64,000 nucleotides of DNA. Source: Curvivirga sp965219885. GTDB lineage: Bacteria > Pseudomonadota > Alphaproteobacteria > UBA8366 > Aestuariispiraceae. A model generated the notes under the pieces. It made no database searches, was not told the origin of the DNA, and saw only the letters and a program-made list of their open reading frames with translations. Shown piece by piece: positions 26,236 to 35,062 of this stretch (position 1 is the first letter of the stretch; each line of letters opens with the position of its first letter). Both the position numbers and the translations under genes were made by a program. Location of the stretch: the NCBI RefSeq assembly GCF_965219885.1, contig NZ_CBDCOT010000009.1, forward strand, positions 1,488,001 through 1,552,000, given 5' to 3'.

Positions 26236-27039
26236 TTATTGCGATACATTGGATGAAGAGTTTTGAGTATATGCTCTACCAAGATATTTACTCGTAATCT
26301 CTTTTAAAGCACCATCCTTAATTGCTTGTTTCATAGCTTTACGCCAGACAGTGATTTCCTCGTCAGAAACTGCGGGAGAGGCTGCCATAAATAGTTCGCC
26401 TAATTCATCTGTATAGCCAGCTTGAAGTTGCGCACCACTATCAAATTCTTGAACTGTACGATGCGCAATAACATCCCATACCAGCCATGCATCAATACGC
26501 TTTCTAATTAGCATTTCTAATATAGCGCTTTGTTGTGAAACGACATCCACCATATGGGTGGGAAGTTGATGTTTCTTCGATGCATAAACGGCAGCACTTC
26601 CGCCTTTAATTGCGACTTTTAAACTTCTTGCTTGGTCTAAGTTTTCTACAACGGGTTGATCTAAGGTTGTCATATAGGTGATGCGCATTGGGAAGAGCGG
26701 ACCAATCCATTTAAATTTACTTTCACGTTTGCCCGTCCGTGTAAGAGGGCCTATCGTGGCATCTGAAACTTCTTGGGCGATTTTCTGAGCACGTTTCCAA
26801 GGAAGATGAGATACACTAACTTCTCGCCCTGCATTCTTTGCAACGATTTGAAAGAAGTCTACAAACAGCCCCTCTGAACTGCCATCGGGTAGCTGCTTGC
26901 TAAGTAGAGGTTCATTTGATGAAAGTATTTGTTTGATTTCTGAAGCGACACTAATTTGGGTCGAAAAAATAAACATTAAAATAGATGTTATAAAAAGACG
27001 CATAATGACGCTCACTTTGTTGTTATTATTTCTAATCAT
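26236..27039 (-). CDS. Periplasmic solute-binding protein, family 3 type
   Basis: Exported 267-residue protein similar to amino-acid/polar solute-binding proteins (SBP_bac_3). The signal peptide contains VIMRLFITSILMFIFSTQIS. Landmarks are the FVDFFQIVAKNAGREV and GPLTRTGKRESKFKW segments and a closing AMKQAIKDGALKEITSKYLG. No permease or ATPase is adjacent. It stands alone between two terminator/promoter regions. The ligand is unknown. Confidence 0.85.
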   Translation of the reverse strand: MIRNNNNKVSVIMRLFITSILMFIFSTQISVASEIKQILSSNEPLLSKQLPDGSSEGLFVDFFQIVAKNAGREVSVSHLPWKRAQKIAQEVSDATIGPLTRTGKRESKFKWIGPLFPMRITYMTTLDQPVVENLDQARSLKVAIKGGSAAVYASKKHQLPTHMVDVVSQQSAILEMLIRKRIDAWLVWDVIAHRTVQEFDSGAQLQAGYTDELGELFMAASPAVSDEEITVWRKAMKQAIKDGALKEITSKYLGRAYTQNSSSNVSQ

Positions 27040-27159
27040 TATACATGAAATGGTTCACTAGATTAAGGGAAATCTGGTGTGCTTGTTGTTTGGTTGAGTA
27101 ATAATATTACAATATAAAAGCGAAACCTGATAAAAAATGAAAAAAGTTTAAAAACGCGC

Positions 27160-27188
27160 TTGATTCATTCTGTCTCGCGCCCTATGTA
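27160..27188 (+). promoter_or_regulatory. Promoter of the asd leader transcript
   Basis: TTGATT (27160-27165), 17-base spacer, TATGTA (27183-27188). The start would be near 27195. The resulting leader of about 330 bases also contains a GGTCA/TGACC hairpin (about 27229-27252) before the leader peptide. Confidence 0.6.
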
Positions 27189-27272
27189 ATTGGGCAAGAT
27201 GTTTTGGCCAGTCGGGCCGAAAGTAACTGGGTCATCATTTGGTGACCTGCATATCAAATAGGGAACGAAAAT

Positions 27273-27410
27273 ATGTTTGCTCCGGCAGTTTTGATTGCAG
27301 TGATTGAAAAAGCTAAAGAGATGGTATGGACAGCTATGGCTGCGCCGACACTTTCCCCAGTTCGCGTAAAAGCTATTAAGACAACCAAAACAACTAAGAC
27401 CCGGCATTAA
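27273..27410 (+). CDS. Leader peptide of asd, Thr/Lys-rich C-terminus
   Basis: A 45-codon reading frame (ATG 27273, TAA 27408-27410) with GGGAA at 27261-27265. Its end reads IKTTKTTKTRH: five Thr, four Lys and one Ile codon in the last twelve or so. Asd makes the common precursor of Lys, Thr, Met and Ile, so these are the codons expected for ribosome-mediated attenuation. Only 30 bases separate its stop from a perfect intrinsic terminator. The product itself need have no function. A later internal ATG (27321) could also be the start. Confidence 0.65.
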   Translation: MFAPAVLIAVIEKAKEMVWTAMAAPTLSPVRVKAIKTTKTTKTRH

Positions 27411-27440
27411 CCGGAACTCTTGTGTTGCATAAAGCAGGTC

Positions 27441-27470
27441 AACCGGGGTTCCAGAAACTCCGGTTTTTTT
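27441..27470 (+). terminator. Attenuator terminator upstream of asd
   Basis: AACCGGGGTT (27441-27450), loop CCAGA, AACTCCGGTT (27456-27465), with the T-run reaching 27470. Ten pairs, one G-T. An alternative helix pairs GGAACTCT (27413-27420) with GGGGTTCC (27445-27452). It uses the same 5' arm and would act as antiterminator. A CCGG/CCGG pair (27401-27404 with 27411-27414) surrounds the leader stop codon and would sequester part of that antiterminator. Confidence 0.75.
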
Positions 27471-27528
27471 GTATGTGCAGCATGCTTTATTAAAATGTAA
27501 CAAGTTTAAACGAAAGAAAGACAGACCA

Positions 27529-28545
27529 ATGGGTTATAAAGTTGCAGTAGTAGGCGCCACCGGTAACGTAGGACGCGAAGTTCTTCAAACCATGGCAGAG
27601 CGTAACTTCCCCGCCGACGACGTGGTAGCATTGGCTTCCTCACGTTCTGTTGGAACAGAAGTGGCATATGGCGATGAAAAGAATATCAAGGTTCAGGACC
27701 TAGCAACATTTGACTTCACTGGTACAGATATTGTTTTGTCTTCTCCAGGTGCAAAAATTTCTGAGCAGTTTTCTCCAAAGGCAGCAGCAGCAGGTGCCGT
27801 TGTGATTGATAATACATCTTTCTGGCGTATGGACCCGGACGTGCCATTAGTTGTTCCAGAAGTAAACCCAGAAGCTTTGGACGATTGGAAGAAAAAAGGT
27901 ATCGTCGCAAACCCGAATTGTTCAACCATTCAAATGGTTGTTGCGCTGAAACCTTTGCATGAAGCAGGAAAGATCAAACGTGTTGTTGTTTCTACCTATC
28001 AGTCCGTATCTGGTGGTGGTAAAGAAGCAATGGATGAGCTGTTTACTCAAACACGCGGTATTTTTGTGAATGATCCGATCACAAAAGAAAAATTCACAAA
28101 GCAGATCGCATTTAATGTGATCCCGCATATTGATGTATTCATGGATGATGGTTCGACTAAAGAAGAATGGAAAATGGTTGTTGAGACCAAGAAAATTCTG
28201 GATCCTTCCATTAAAGTATCTGCAACAGCAGTTCGTGCGCCAGTCTTTGTTGGTCATGCGGAATCTGTAAACATCGAATTTGAAAACGATATGGATCATG
28301 TAAAAGCGCGTGAAGTATTGGAATCTGCTGAAGGTGTCGTTGTCGTAGATTATCGTCAAGACGAAGGTTATGTGACACCTGTTGAATGTGCAGGTGAAGA
28401 TGCAGTTTATGTAAGCCGTATTCGTGATGATATCACAGTTGAAAACGGTGTGAATATGTGGGTTGTTGCTGATAACTTACGTAAAGGTGCTGCGTTAAAC
28501 GCGGTACAGATTGCAGAAAAAATGATTGAGCGTGGTTTGATTTAA
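27529..28545 (+). CDS. asd: Aspartate-semialdehyde dehydrogenase
   Basis: NADPH-dependent reduction of aspartyl phosphate to aspartate semialdehyde, the branch-point intermediate for Lys/DAP, Thr, Met and Ile. The 338 residues have the Rossmann start GYKVAVVGATGNVG and the catalytic Cys131 in NPNCSTIQ. The ATG at 27529 is chosen over an in-frame start at 27469, which lies inside the terminator. It is a single-gene unit with its own leader and terminator. dapD and dapE, from the same pathway, lie 10 kb away. Confidence 0.97.
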   Translation: MGYKVAVVGATGNVGREVLQTMAERNFPADDVVALASSRSVGTEVAYGDEKNIKVQDLATFDFTGTDIVLSSPGAKISEQFSPKAAAAGAVVIDNTSFWRMDPDVPLVVPEVNPEALDDWKKKGIVANPNCSTIQMVVALKPLHEAGKIKRVVVSTYQSVSGGGKEAMDELFTQTRGIFVNDPITKEKFTKQIAFNVIPHIDVFMDDGSTKEEWKMVVETKKILDPSIKVSATAVRAPVFVGHAESVNIEFENDMDHVKAREVLESAEGVVVVDYRQDEGYVTPVECAGEDAVYVSRIRDDITVENGVNMWVVADNLRKGAALNAVQIAEKMIERGLI

Positions 28546-28575
28546 TCAGAAGTTTCATTTCTGTTAAAACTTTAT

Positions 28576-28626
28576 GAAAATAGGCTATTTATCAAGTATT
28601 TCGTTGATTTATAGCCTATTTTCGAC
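28576..28626 (+). terminator. Terminator hairpin after asd
   Basis: GAAAATAGGCTAT (28576-28588) pairs with ATAGCCTATTTTC (28611-28623); ATCAA/TTGAT pairs inside. A long stem, with the T residues within its own 3' arm. Confidence 0.75.
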
Positions 28627-28662
28627 TCGACCCGGCGCCCCTCTGTAGTTTACACTTCTTCT

Positions 28663-30219
28663 ATGAATAGTAAGGAAGATATAATTGTGAACTCTCCAGA
28701 GGGGCGTTCTGCGTTAGAAAAACATATTTTCGGCATTACCGATGATATGGAAATCGAACGTAAAAGCTCTGAAGGAGGGTTATTACCTGATAAGTTGGGT
28801 GATGAAGATCTATCCTTTGAAGATGTGCCTCCACCGCCCAGTAAAATGAAGACGACATCGGATTTATTCCGTATGGCGATAGAAGCCCATGAGGCTGGTA
28901 ATTATGCTGATGCGGAACTTCTATATCGTAAATTGCTGAGCGAGCGTCCAAACGTACCTTCGGCATGGGGAAATCTAGGCGTTTTATTGCGTCGGCGAAA
29001 GATGACTGAGGCTGCTGTGATTTGTTTACGACGCGGTTTAGCATTGCGTCCAGATGATGGGACCAGCTGGTCAAACCTTGGTAATGCGTTACGTGATTTA
29101 TGCCGCTATGATGAAGCCGTTAAAGCGCATAGACACGCTATCGATCTTGATCCGGGCGCACCTCAAATTCATTATAATTTAGGCTTGGTTCATCGAGACC
29201 TTGGGCATTTAAAAGAAGCAGAAGGCTGTTTTCGACGCGCTGAACTTCTGGGTTATGACAGTGCTGAGCTGCGCTGGGATCATGCATTATTGGATTTATT
29301 GAAGGGAGATTTGGAACAGGGGTTTGAAGGGTTGGAAGCGCGATGGCAATTACATGATTGTCATCCACATTTCCCAGAAATTCCAATTTGGAAAGGCGCC
29401 CCATTAGAAGGGCAAACATTGATGGTATATGCAGAAAATGGAATTGGAGATAGTCTTCAGTTTTGTCGGTATTTGCCATTAGTTCAAAGTAAAGCTGGGG
29501 CAATTGTTTTTTATTGTGACCCCTCGATTAAGCGCCTTATTCAATCTAGCCCAGAATTTGAAGGGGTAGAAGTTTATGGGTTCGACGATGCGCTTCCGGA
29601 AGATATCGATGCGGTTATTCCATTGATGAGTTTACCGCGGATGGTTGGTGCAAAGTCTGAAGATATTCCTAATCGTATTCCGTATTTGAAAGCGCCTGAT
29701 ACAGATGTTCCTATATTGAATAAGGGGCTTATTCCGCAAATCCGCGTAGGGCTGGTATGGGCGGGAGATATCCATCATAAGAACGATCATAATCGTTCCA
29801 TAGCGCTAGAGCAGTTTGCACAATTACTTGATTTGCCGGGGATACAATTTTACAGCTTTCAAATCGGTGGGGCAGAAAGTCAGATTAAAGACCATTGTTT
29901 TGATCCTATGATTAGAGATCTTTCGGCTCATATTCGGGATTTTGCAGATACGGCGAGTTTATTAAATCAGTTTGATTTGGTTATTTCAGTTGATACGGCG
30001 GTGGCACATCTTGCAGGCGCATTGGATATACCTGTTTGGGTTTTAATTCCTTTTGCACCTGACTGGCGTTGGCAAATGTTACGAGGGGATAGCCCTTGGT
30101 ATCGATCTATGTCATTATTACGTCAAACCAGTCCGGGAGATTGGCAAGAAGTTATGCATCGGGTTCGGGATCGTCTGATACATAAGTTGCACGAAATTAC
30201 AGATATTGGGGAAGACTAA
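28663..30219 (+). CDS. TPR protein with glycosyltransferase-like C-terminal domain
   Basis: 518 residues. Tetratricopeptide repeats occupy about 65-205 (for example SAWGNLGVLLRRRKMTEAAV and its successors). The C-terminal half resembles the glycosyltransferase 9/41-like region of many alphaproteobacterial TPR proteins, with VGLVWAGDIHHKND, DLVISVDTAVAHLAGAL and PVWVLIPFAPDWRW. Likely a cytosolic sugar-transfer or carbohydrate-related protein; donor and target unknown. Start ATG 28663 or GTG 28687 (AAGGA before it). A 33-base gap to the next gene suggests co-transcription. Confidence 0.82.
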   Translation: MNSKEDIIVNSPEGRSALEKHIFGITDDMEIERKSSEGGLLPDKLGDEDLSFEDVPPPPSKMKTTSDLFRMAIEAHEAGNYADAELLYRKLLSERPNVPSAWGNLGVLLRRRKMTEAAVICLRRGLALRPDDGTSWSNLGNALRDLCRYDEAVKAHRHAIDLDPGAPQIHYNLGLVHRDLGHLKEAEGCFRRAELLGYDSAELRWDHALLDLLKGDLEQGFEGLEARWQLHDCHPHFPEIPIWKGAPLEGQTLMVYAENGIGDSLQFCRYLPLVQSKAGAIVFYCDPSIKRLIQSSPEFEGVEVYGFDDALPEDIDAVIPLMSLPRMVGAKSEDIPNRIPYLKAPDTDVPILNKGLIPQIRVGLVWAGDIHHKNDHNRSIALEQFAQLLDLPGIQFYSFQIGGAESQIKDHCFDPMIRDLSAHIRDFADTASLLNQFDLVISVDTAVAHLAGALDIPVWVLIPFAPDWRWQMLRGDSPWYRSMSLLRQTSPGDWQEVMHRVRDRLIHKLHEITDIGED

Positions 30220-30252
30220 CACAGCTGGGCAGGCTGTTTACGGGGATGGGAA

Positions 30253-30810
30253 ATGGCTCAAAGAGAATCTAAGCGAACGAATTTTTTAATTCTGTCGCTT
30301 GTAGGCGCATTATGCCTAAGTATACCAATTTTTTATGTGTTCTTCGATCAAGCATCACCAGATCCAAGGGAAGATGCTGAGATTCTGGATTCAAGTGGCA
30401 AGATACGTGCGGACTATGATCCCGGGGTAGCCTGGCTGCAAAGTAAGCCAATTATGATACCCAATGGACATGGTAGTTATTATAACTTACGTGCCACTTT
30501 ACGCATGAAGGATCGGGAATCTGCCGATACGATTTGTATGCGCCATCCACATCTGGCGGATATCATTTTAACTATTCTTACAGCGAATAAAGAATTGCTT
30601 GAAGATGCGCTCGCCGGGAAAAGTATGGCGCGTAAGGAAATTCATATGGCGATCGAAGGGCGTTTGGGTGGCGATATGTTTACTGAAACGATTATCAGCG
30701 ATGAAAACCTTGATTTGATGAAGGCTTCAGATAAAGTGCGATACGAATGTGGTGGTAAAGGTCTTCGTTTTGTATTTAGAGATCCACCTGAGGGGCTAAA
30801 ACAGGATTAA
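30253..30810 (+). CDS. Single-pass membrane protein, distant FliL-like look
   Basis: 185 residues: a cytosolic basic start, one membrane segment (about 12-32) and a periplasmic domain. Segments such as YYNLRATLRMKD and MRHPHLADIILTIL recall FliL-type proteins, but no flagellar gene is near and the match is loose. It is probably co-transcribed with the TPR gene and closed by a strong terminator. I do not recognise a precise family. Confidence 0.65.
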   Translation: MAQRESKRTNFLILSLVGALCLSIPIFYVFFDQASPDPREDAEILDSSGKIRADYDPGVAWLQSKPIMIPNGHGSYYNLRATLRMKDRESADTICMRHPHLADIILTILTANKELLEDALAGKSMARKEIHMAIEGRLGGDMFTETIISDENLDLMKASDKVRYECGGKGLRFVFRDPPEGLKQD

Positions 30811-30840
30811 TTTAGTATTTTAATCTTGTCTCGGGTAAAG

Positions 30841-30872
30841 AAAAGGCCAGATCAGCTGATCTGGCCTTTTTG
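30841..30872. terminator. Bidirectional palindromic terminator
   Basis: AAAAGGCCAGATCAG (30841-30855) pairs perfectly with CTGATCTGGCCTTTT (30856-30870), then T. A-run and T-run flank the stem, so it suits both the upstream plus-strand gene and the convergent synthetase. Confidence 0.9.
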
Positions 30873-30892
30873 TTCATTTGAATTTCTTTCGT

Positions 30893-32848
30893 TTAGTCTT
30901 CCTGTAAAGCTGCAATATTTACATAAAGATCTAATGCTTCTGGATTGGCTAAAGATTCTTTGTTTTTTACAGATCGTCCATGAACAACATCGCGTACGGC
31001 TAATTCTGTAATTTTTCCAGATTTAGTACGTGGAATATCAGTTACAGCAATGATTTTCGCAGGCACATGACGTGGGGTGCATTGTTGTCGAATATGACTG
31101 CGGATCGCTTGTTGAAGATCTTCTGTTAATTCGGCTTCTTCTGCTAAAGTGATGAAAAGGACAACGCGTACATCACTGTTCCAATCCTGACCGATTACCA
31201 AGGCTTCTTTAACTTGGGCAAAACTTTCCACCTGACGATAAATCTCAGCAGTACCAATGCGCACACCACCTGGGTTTAGTGTTGCATCTGAACGGCCATA
31301 GACGACAATACCACCTGTTTCTGTGACTTCAATAAAGTCACCATGATGCCAAATATTATCATATTCTGCATAATAGGCGTTGTGATAACGACTGCCATCT
31401 TCATCTTTCCAGAAACCAAGAGGCATAGACGGAAAAGGTTTAGTGCAAACCAACTCGCCTTTTTCCTGCTCAACGGAACTGCCATTCTCATCATAGACAT
31501 GAACGTCCATAGCCAACATTTTACCTTGGATCTCGCCGCGATATACAGGCTTGGTGGGAATGCCGCCAATGAAACAGCCTAATAAATCTGTCCCGCCAGA
31601 TAAGGATGAAAGCTGTACATCTTTCTTAATATTTTCATATACATAGTCGAAGCTTTCAGCGACTAAAGGAGAGCCCGTAGAGCCAATTACTTTAACGCTT
31701 TCTAGGCTATGAGTATTAATGGGTTTTACTTCTGCTTTGTTTAATGCATCGATATATTTCGCACTCGTACCAAAGAAATTTACGCCTTCAGCATCTGCAA
31801 GATCAAATAGAATATTGGCATCTGGTGCGAACGGGGACCCGTCATAAAGGACCAAAGTAGATTGACAAGATAAAGCGGCGACCAGCCAGTTCCACATCAT
31901 CCAGCCGCATGTGGTGAAATAGAACACGCGACTGCCCAAACCATTATTACAATGGAGCATATGCTCCTTCTTTTGAGTTAGTAAAACGCCACCTGCTGAA
32001 TGCACAATGCATTTTGGCACTCCAGTCGTGCCCGATGAATACATGATATAAGCTGGATGATTGAAATCCGTATATTCATATTCAATTTCTTTTGCATCGT
32101 AATCGGCAATGAAATGATCTAATGAGATAGAATTAATAATTTCTGCTTCGATTGGGTCATCGCTAAGAAGCGGTAAGATTACCACTTTTTCAACGGTAGG
32201 AAGGCCTGCTACGATTTCGCGGACACGACCTAAGCTGTCATGGCTTTTTCCATTGTAGTAATACCCGTCGGCGGTAAAGAGCACTTTTGGTTCCGTTTGT
32301 CCAAAACGATCCAAAACACCATTAATACCAAAATCAGGAGAACAGGAAGTCCACACAGCACCAACGGCAGTGGCTGCTAGCATGGCCATAACAGTTTCGG
32401 GCATGTTGGGTACAAAGCCTGCAACGCGATCGCCGGGTTTAACCCCCATGTCACGTAACGCCTGAGAAAGACGAGATACGCCATCATATAACTCTTTCCA
32501 AGTCATCCGACGCTTCACTTTATCTTCTGCCCAAAATACAATAGCATTTGAACCATCACGTTTTTGAAGCATGTTTTCTGCAAAATTAAACTTTGCATCT
32601 GGGAAGAATTTAGCGCCTGGCATTTTATCAGCATCTGCAATTACACGTTCGCCTTTAGTTTGAGCAACGATTTTGCCAAACTTCCAAAACGAATCCCAAA
32701 ATTTCTCCAGTTCATTGACAGAGAAATCATGTAATGCATCATAATTGGATAATGTCACCCCGTGATCCGCTTCTAACATATTCATAAAAGCAGACATATT
32801 TGATTTGGCTACGCGCGCCGAATTCGGCGTCCACAATGGGTTTGTCAT
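30893..32848 (-). CDS. Acetoacetyl-CoA synthetase
   Basis: Activates acetoacetate with ATP and CoA, feeding ketone bodies or PHB breakdown products into acetyl-CoA or lipid metabolism. The 651 residues fit the family, as do the ANL motifs YSSGTTGVPKCIVHSAGG, STGSPL, YGRSDATLNPGGVRIG and the catalytic Lys in TKSGKITELAV. An SDR similar to short-chain 3-hydroxyacyl-CoA dehydrogenases starts divergently 231 bases away, consistent with a shared role. AcsA-type acetate activation is less likely given the length and motif style. Confidence 0.92.
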   Translation of the reverse strand: MTNPLWTPNSARVAKSNMSAFMNMLEADHGVTLSNYDALHDFSVNELEKFWDSFWKFGKIVAQTKGERVIADADKMPGAKFFPDAKFNFAENMLQKRDGSNAIVFWAEDKVKRRMTWKELYDGVSRLSQALRDMGVKPGDRVAGFVPNMPETVMAMLAATAVGAVWTSCSPDFGINGVLDRFGQTEPKVLFTADGYYYNGKSHDSLGRVREIVAGLPTVEKVVILPLLSDDPIEAEIINSISLDHFIADYDAKEIEYEYTDFNHPAYIMYSSGTTGVPKCIVHSAGGVLLTQKKEHMLHCNNGLGSRVFYFTTCGWMMWNWLVAALSCQSTLVLYDGSPFAPDANILFDLADAEGVNFFGTSAKYIDALNKAEVKPINTHSLESVKVIGSTGSPLVAESFDYVYENIKKDVQLSSLSGGTDLLGCFIGGIPTKPVYRGEIQGKMLAMDVHVYDENGSSVEQEKGELVCTKPFPSMPLGFWKDEDGSRYHNAYYAEYDNIWHHGDFIEVTETGGIVVYGRSDATLNPGGVRIGTAEIYRQVESFAQVKEALVIGQDWNSDVRVVLFITLAEEAELTEDLQQAIRSHIRQQCTPRHVPAKIIAVTDIPRTKSGKITELAVRDVVHGRSVKNKESLANPEALDLYVNIAALQED

Positions 32849-33079
32849 TCTATAGTCACCATTCAGAAAGATGTTTTACCAACAAATTGGCCTTAATCCG
32901 CACAGTTTTTTTAATTATTATTAATTCAATACAACGGCTTGAAAGGGGGGACAAGCCTTGGTCGTGCTTATTAAGTCTCATAACAGTGCAAAAATACTCA
33001 ACAGTTGCTTTTTCCTGTGTTCTTTTTAATAACTAAGGAAAGGTAATATTATTATCCAAGTTTTGGGAGCGTAAACGTT

Positions 33080-33841
33080 ATGGATGTAAATGGATTAGTT
33101 GCTGTTGTAACAGGTGGGGCGAGTGGTTTAGGAGAAGGTACAGCGCGTGCCTTGGCAGCCGCAGGTGCAAAGGTGGCAGTATTGGATATGGGGTTGGAGA
33201 AAGCTCAAGCCGTTGCAGATGAAATCGGAGGACTTGCTGTTGCTTGTGATGTATCCGATGCAATAAGTGCCGAAAAGGCAATGAACGAGGTACAGGAAAA
33301 GCTAGGGGCATGTGCCATTGCAGTTAATTGCGCGGGAATTGCACCTGCAATGAAAATTGTAGGACGAGAAGGACCATGTGACTTAGCGGCATTTTCAAAA
33401 GTGATTCAGGTGAATTTGATTGGTAGTTTTAACATTATGCGTTTAGCTGCTGCACAAATGCAAACACGTGAAGCAAATGAAGATGGTGAGCGTGGTTTAA
33501 TTGTAAACACGGCATCTGTTGCGGCTTTCGAAGGTCAGATTGGCCAAGCTGCATATTCAGCTTCTAAAGGGGGGGTAGTCGGTATGACGCTGCCAGCTGC
33601 ACGTGAATTTGCAAAAACTGGTATTCGTGTAAATGCGATTGCACCAGGTCTCTTTGGTACGCCCATGCTTTTAGGGATGCCACAAGAAGTTCAGGATAGT
33701 CTTACATCAACTCTGCCCTTCCCGTCGCGATTCGGGCGCCCAGATGAATATGCAAAGCTGGTGTTACATATGGTTGATAACGCAATTATGAATGGCGAAG
33801 TGGTACGTTTAGATAGTGCATTGAGAATGCAGCCAAGATAA
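33080..33841 (+). CDS. SDR oxidoreductase, 3-hydroxyacyl-CoA dehydrogenase type II-like
   Basis: NAD-dependent short-chain dehydrogenase of 253 residues. Cofactor motif TGGASGLGEG, NCAGIAPA, catalytic YSASKGG, and the C-terminal PFPSRFGRPDEYAKLVLHM seen in HSD10-like enzymes. Probably oxidises short 3-hydroxyacyl-CoA esters. GGGAG precedes the ATG. It is divergent from acetoacetyl-CoA synthetase, suggesting hydroxybutyrate/acetoacetate use. Confidence 0.9.
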   Translation: MDVNGLVAVVTGGASGLGEGTARALAAAGAKVAVLDMGLEKAQAVADEIGGLAVACDVSDAISAEKAMNEVQEKLGACAIAVNCAGIAPAMKIVGREGPCDLAAFSKVIQVNLIGSFNIMRLAAAQMQTREANEDGERGLIVNTASVAAFEGQIGQAAYSASKGGVVGMTLPAAREFAKTGIRVNAIAPGLFGTPMLLGMPQEVQDSLTSTLPFPSRFGRPDEYAKLVLHMVDNAIMNGEVVRLDSALRMQPR

Positions 33842-33857
33842 TGTAAATACTATTTCT

Positions 33858-33891
33858 CAATAAATACTCGCTTTTTGCGAGTATTTATTGG
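33858..33891 (+). terminator. Hairpin terminator after the SDR gene
   Basis: CAATAAATACTCGC (33858-33871), loop TTTTT, GCGAGTATTTATTG (33877-33890). Perfect 14-bp stem with a weak T-run. The rest of the gap to cysH (to 34103) is AT-rich with no other clear element. Confidence 0.75.
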
Positions 33892-34103
33892 TTTAATTTA
33901 CATAAATATATTGGGCAATATAGCTTTTCCCAAAAGTAACATATCGAAAATATCTTTTGATAACAAATGGTTAAAAATACTATTTTTTTGTGTTTAAAAT
34001 ATATAAAACATAAAAAGCTTGTTTTTATCTATTAATAACACCATTATCTTATCAATTGATTAAGCATGAAATAGATGCACTATGATTAGGAAAGATAATT
34101 GTT

Positions 34104-34865
34104 ATGTCGGCTCTGCAACAAAAACAGATAGAAGAAGCTGAATTTTCAAATTATGAAGCATTGGTAGGGCATATGGATGATCCTGAGCAAGACCATGTGA
34201 AAACAGCTATTTCCTTTCTACAAGCTGCCAATGATGAATTAGGACAAGATGGACTGGCATCGGTTTCTTCTTTTGGTGCTGAGTCCGCTGTGTTGTTACA
34301 TTTAATCAGCCGAGTGGATAAAAATTTCCCAATTTTCTTTTTGGACACAGGTAAGCATTTCAAAGAAACAATTGATTATGTTGATATGCTTTCTAAGCGT
34401 TTGCGCCTTACCAATGTGCAATTTGTTTCCCCCAATGTGAAGGAAGTCGCGGAATTGGATCCTGACGGTTCTTTGTGGGAAAGTGATCCTGATCAATGTT
34501 GTGCGATACGTAAAGTAAACCCGCTTTCGGATACATTGAATGGGTATAAAGGATGGATTACGGGACGTAAGAAATTTCACGGCGGCGGGCGTAAGGAGTT
34601 ACCTCGTGTAGAGTGGGAAGAAGGTAAGATTAAGCTTAACCCAATTGTTGATTGGACTGCTGATCAAATTCAAGATCACTTCACTAATTTTGGTCTTCCA
34701 CAACATAGCTTGGTTGATCAAGGTTATAAATCTATCGGATGTGAGGTTTGTACTGTAAAGGTCGCTGACGGCGAAGATGTACGTGCAGGCCGTTGGAAAG
34801 GGAAATCCAAGTTTGAATGTGGTATTCATCGTGCAGAGGCGATGAAATATGCGGAAAATATTTAA
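34104..34865 (+). CDS. cysH: Adenylylsulfate (APS) reductase, iron-sulfur type
   Basis: Assimilatory reduction of activated sulfate to sulfite. The 253 residues show the PAPS-reductase fold (SSFGAESAVLLHL) plus the four [4Fe-4S] cysteines: CC in DQCCAIRK and CxxC in GCEVCT. The C-terminal catalytic ECGIH is present. The extra cysteine pairs mark the APS-using, not the PAPS-using, group. No cysDN or cysI is nearby. AGGAAAG precedes the ATG. Confidence 0.93.
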   Translation: MSALQQKQIEEAEFSNYEALVGHMDDPEQDHVKTAISFLQAANDELGQDGLASVSSFGAESAVLLHLISRVDKNFPIFFLDTGKHFKETIDYVDMLSKRLRLTNVQFVSPNVKEVAELDPDGSLWESDPDQCCAIRKVNPLSDTLNGYKGWITGRKKFHGGGRKELPRVEWEEGKIKLNPIVDWTADQIQDHFTNFGLPQHSLVDQGYKSIGCEVCTVKVADGEDVRAGRWKGKSKFECGIHRAEAMKYAENI

Positions 34866-34887
34866 TACATAGATCTATTAATATAGT

Positions 34888-34920
34888 AAAAGCCCGATAT
34901 TAATATCGGGCTTTATTTTT
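34888..34920 (+). terminator. Terminator after cysH
   Basis: AAAGCCCGATAT pairs with ATATCGGGCTTT around a 2-base centre (34889-34914), then ATTTTT. Confidence 0.9.
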
Positions 34921-34981
34921 ATTCATTGCATTAAATTGTCTTGAGAAGTTCGCAGAATATCATTTTGTTCTGTAAAAAGTA

Positions 34982-35011
34982 TTGCATTCTGATAAATCGA
35001 ACTGATATATA
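34982..35011 (+). promoter_or_regulatory. Candidate metA promoter
   Basis: TTGCAT (34982-34987), 18-base spacer, TATATA (35006-35011). The leader to metA is short and AT-rich. I see no SAM riboswitch in it. Confidence 0.45.
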
Positions 35012-35062
35012 GAGATATCTTTATATTAATAACAATAATGCACAGATCGAAAGTAACGTATT

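Noticed and set aside
26236..28545. Minus-strand frames opposite asd and its leader (such as 27165-27503)
   Set aside because: They are shadows of the plus-strand gene and leader, with composition unlike real proteins and no ribosome sites.
34921..35062. SAM riboswitch before metA
   Set aside because: The short AT-rich leader lacks the conserved pseudoknot pieces of SAM-II and the longer folds of other SAM classes.
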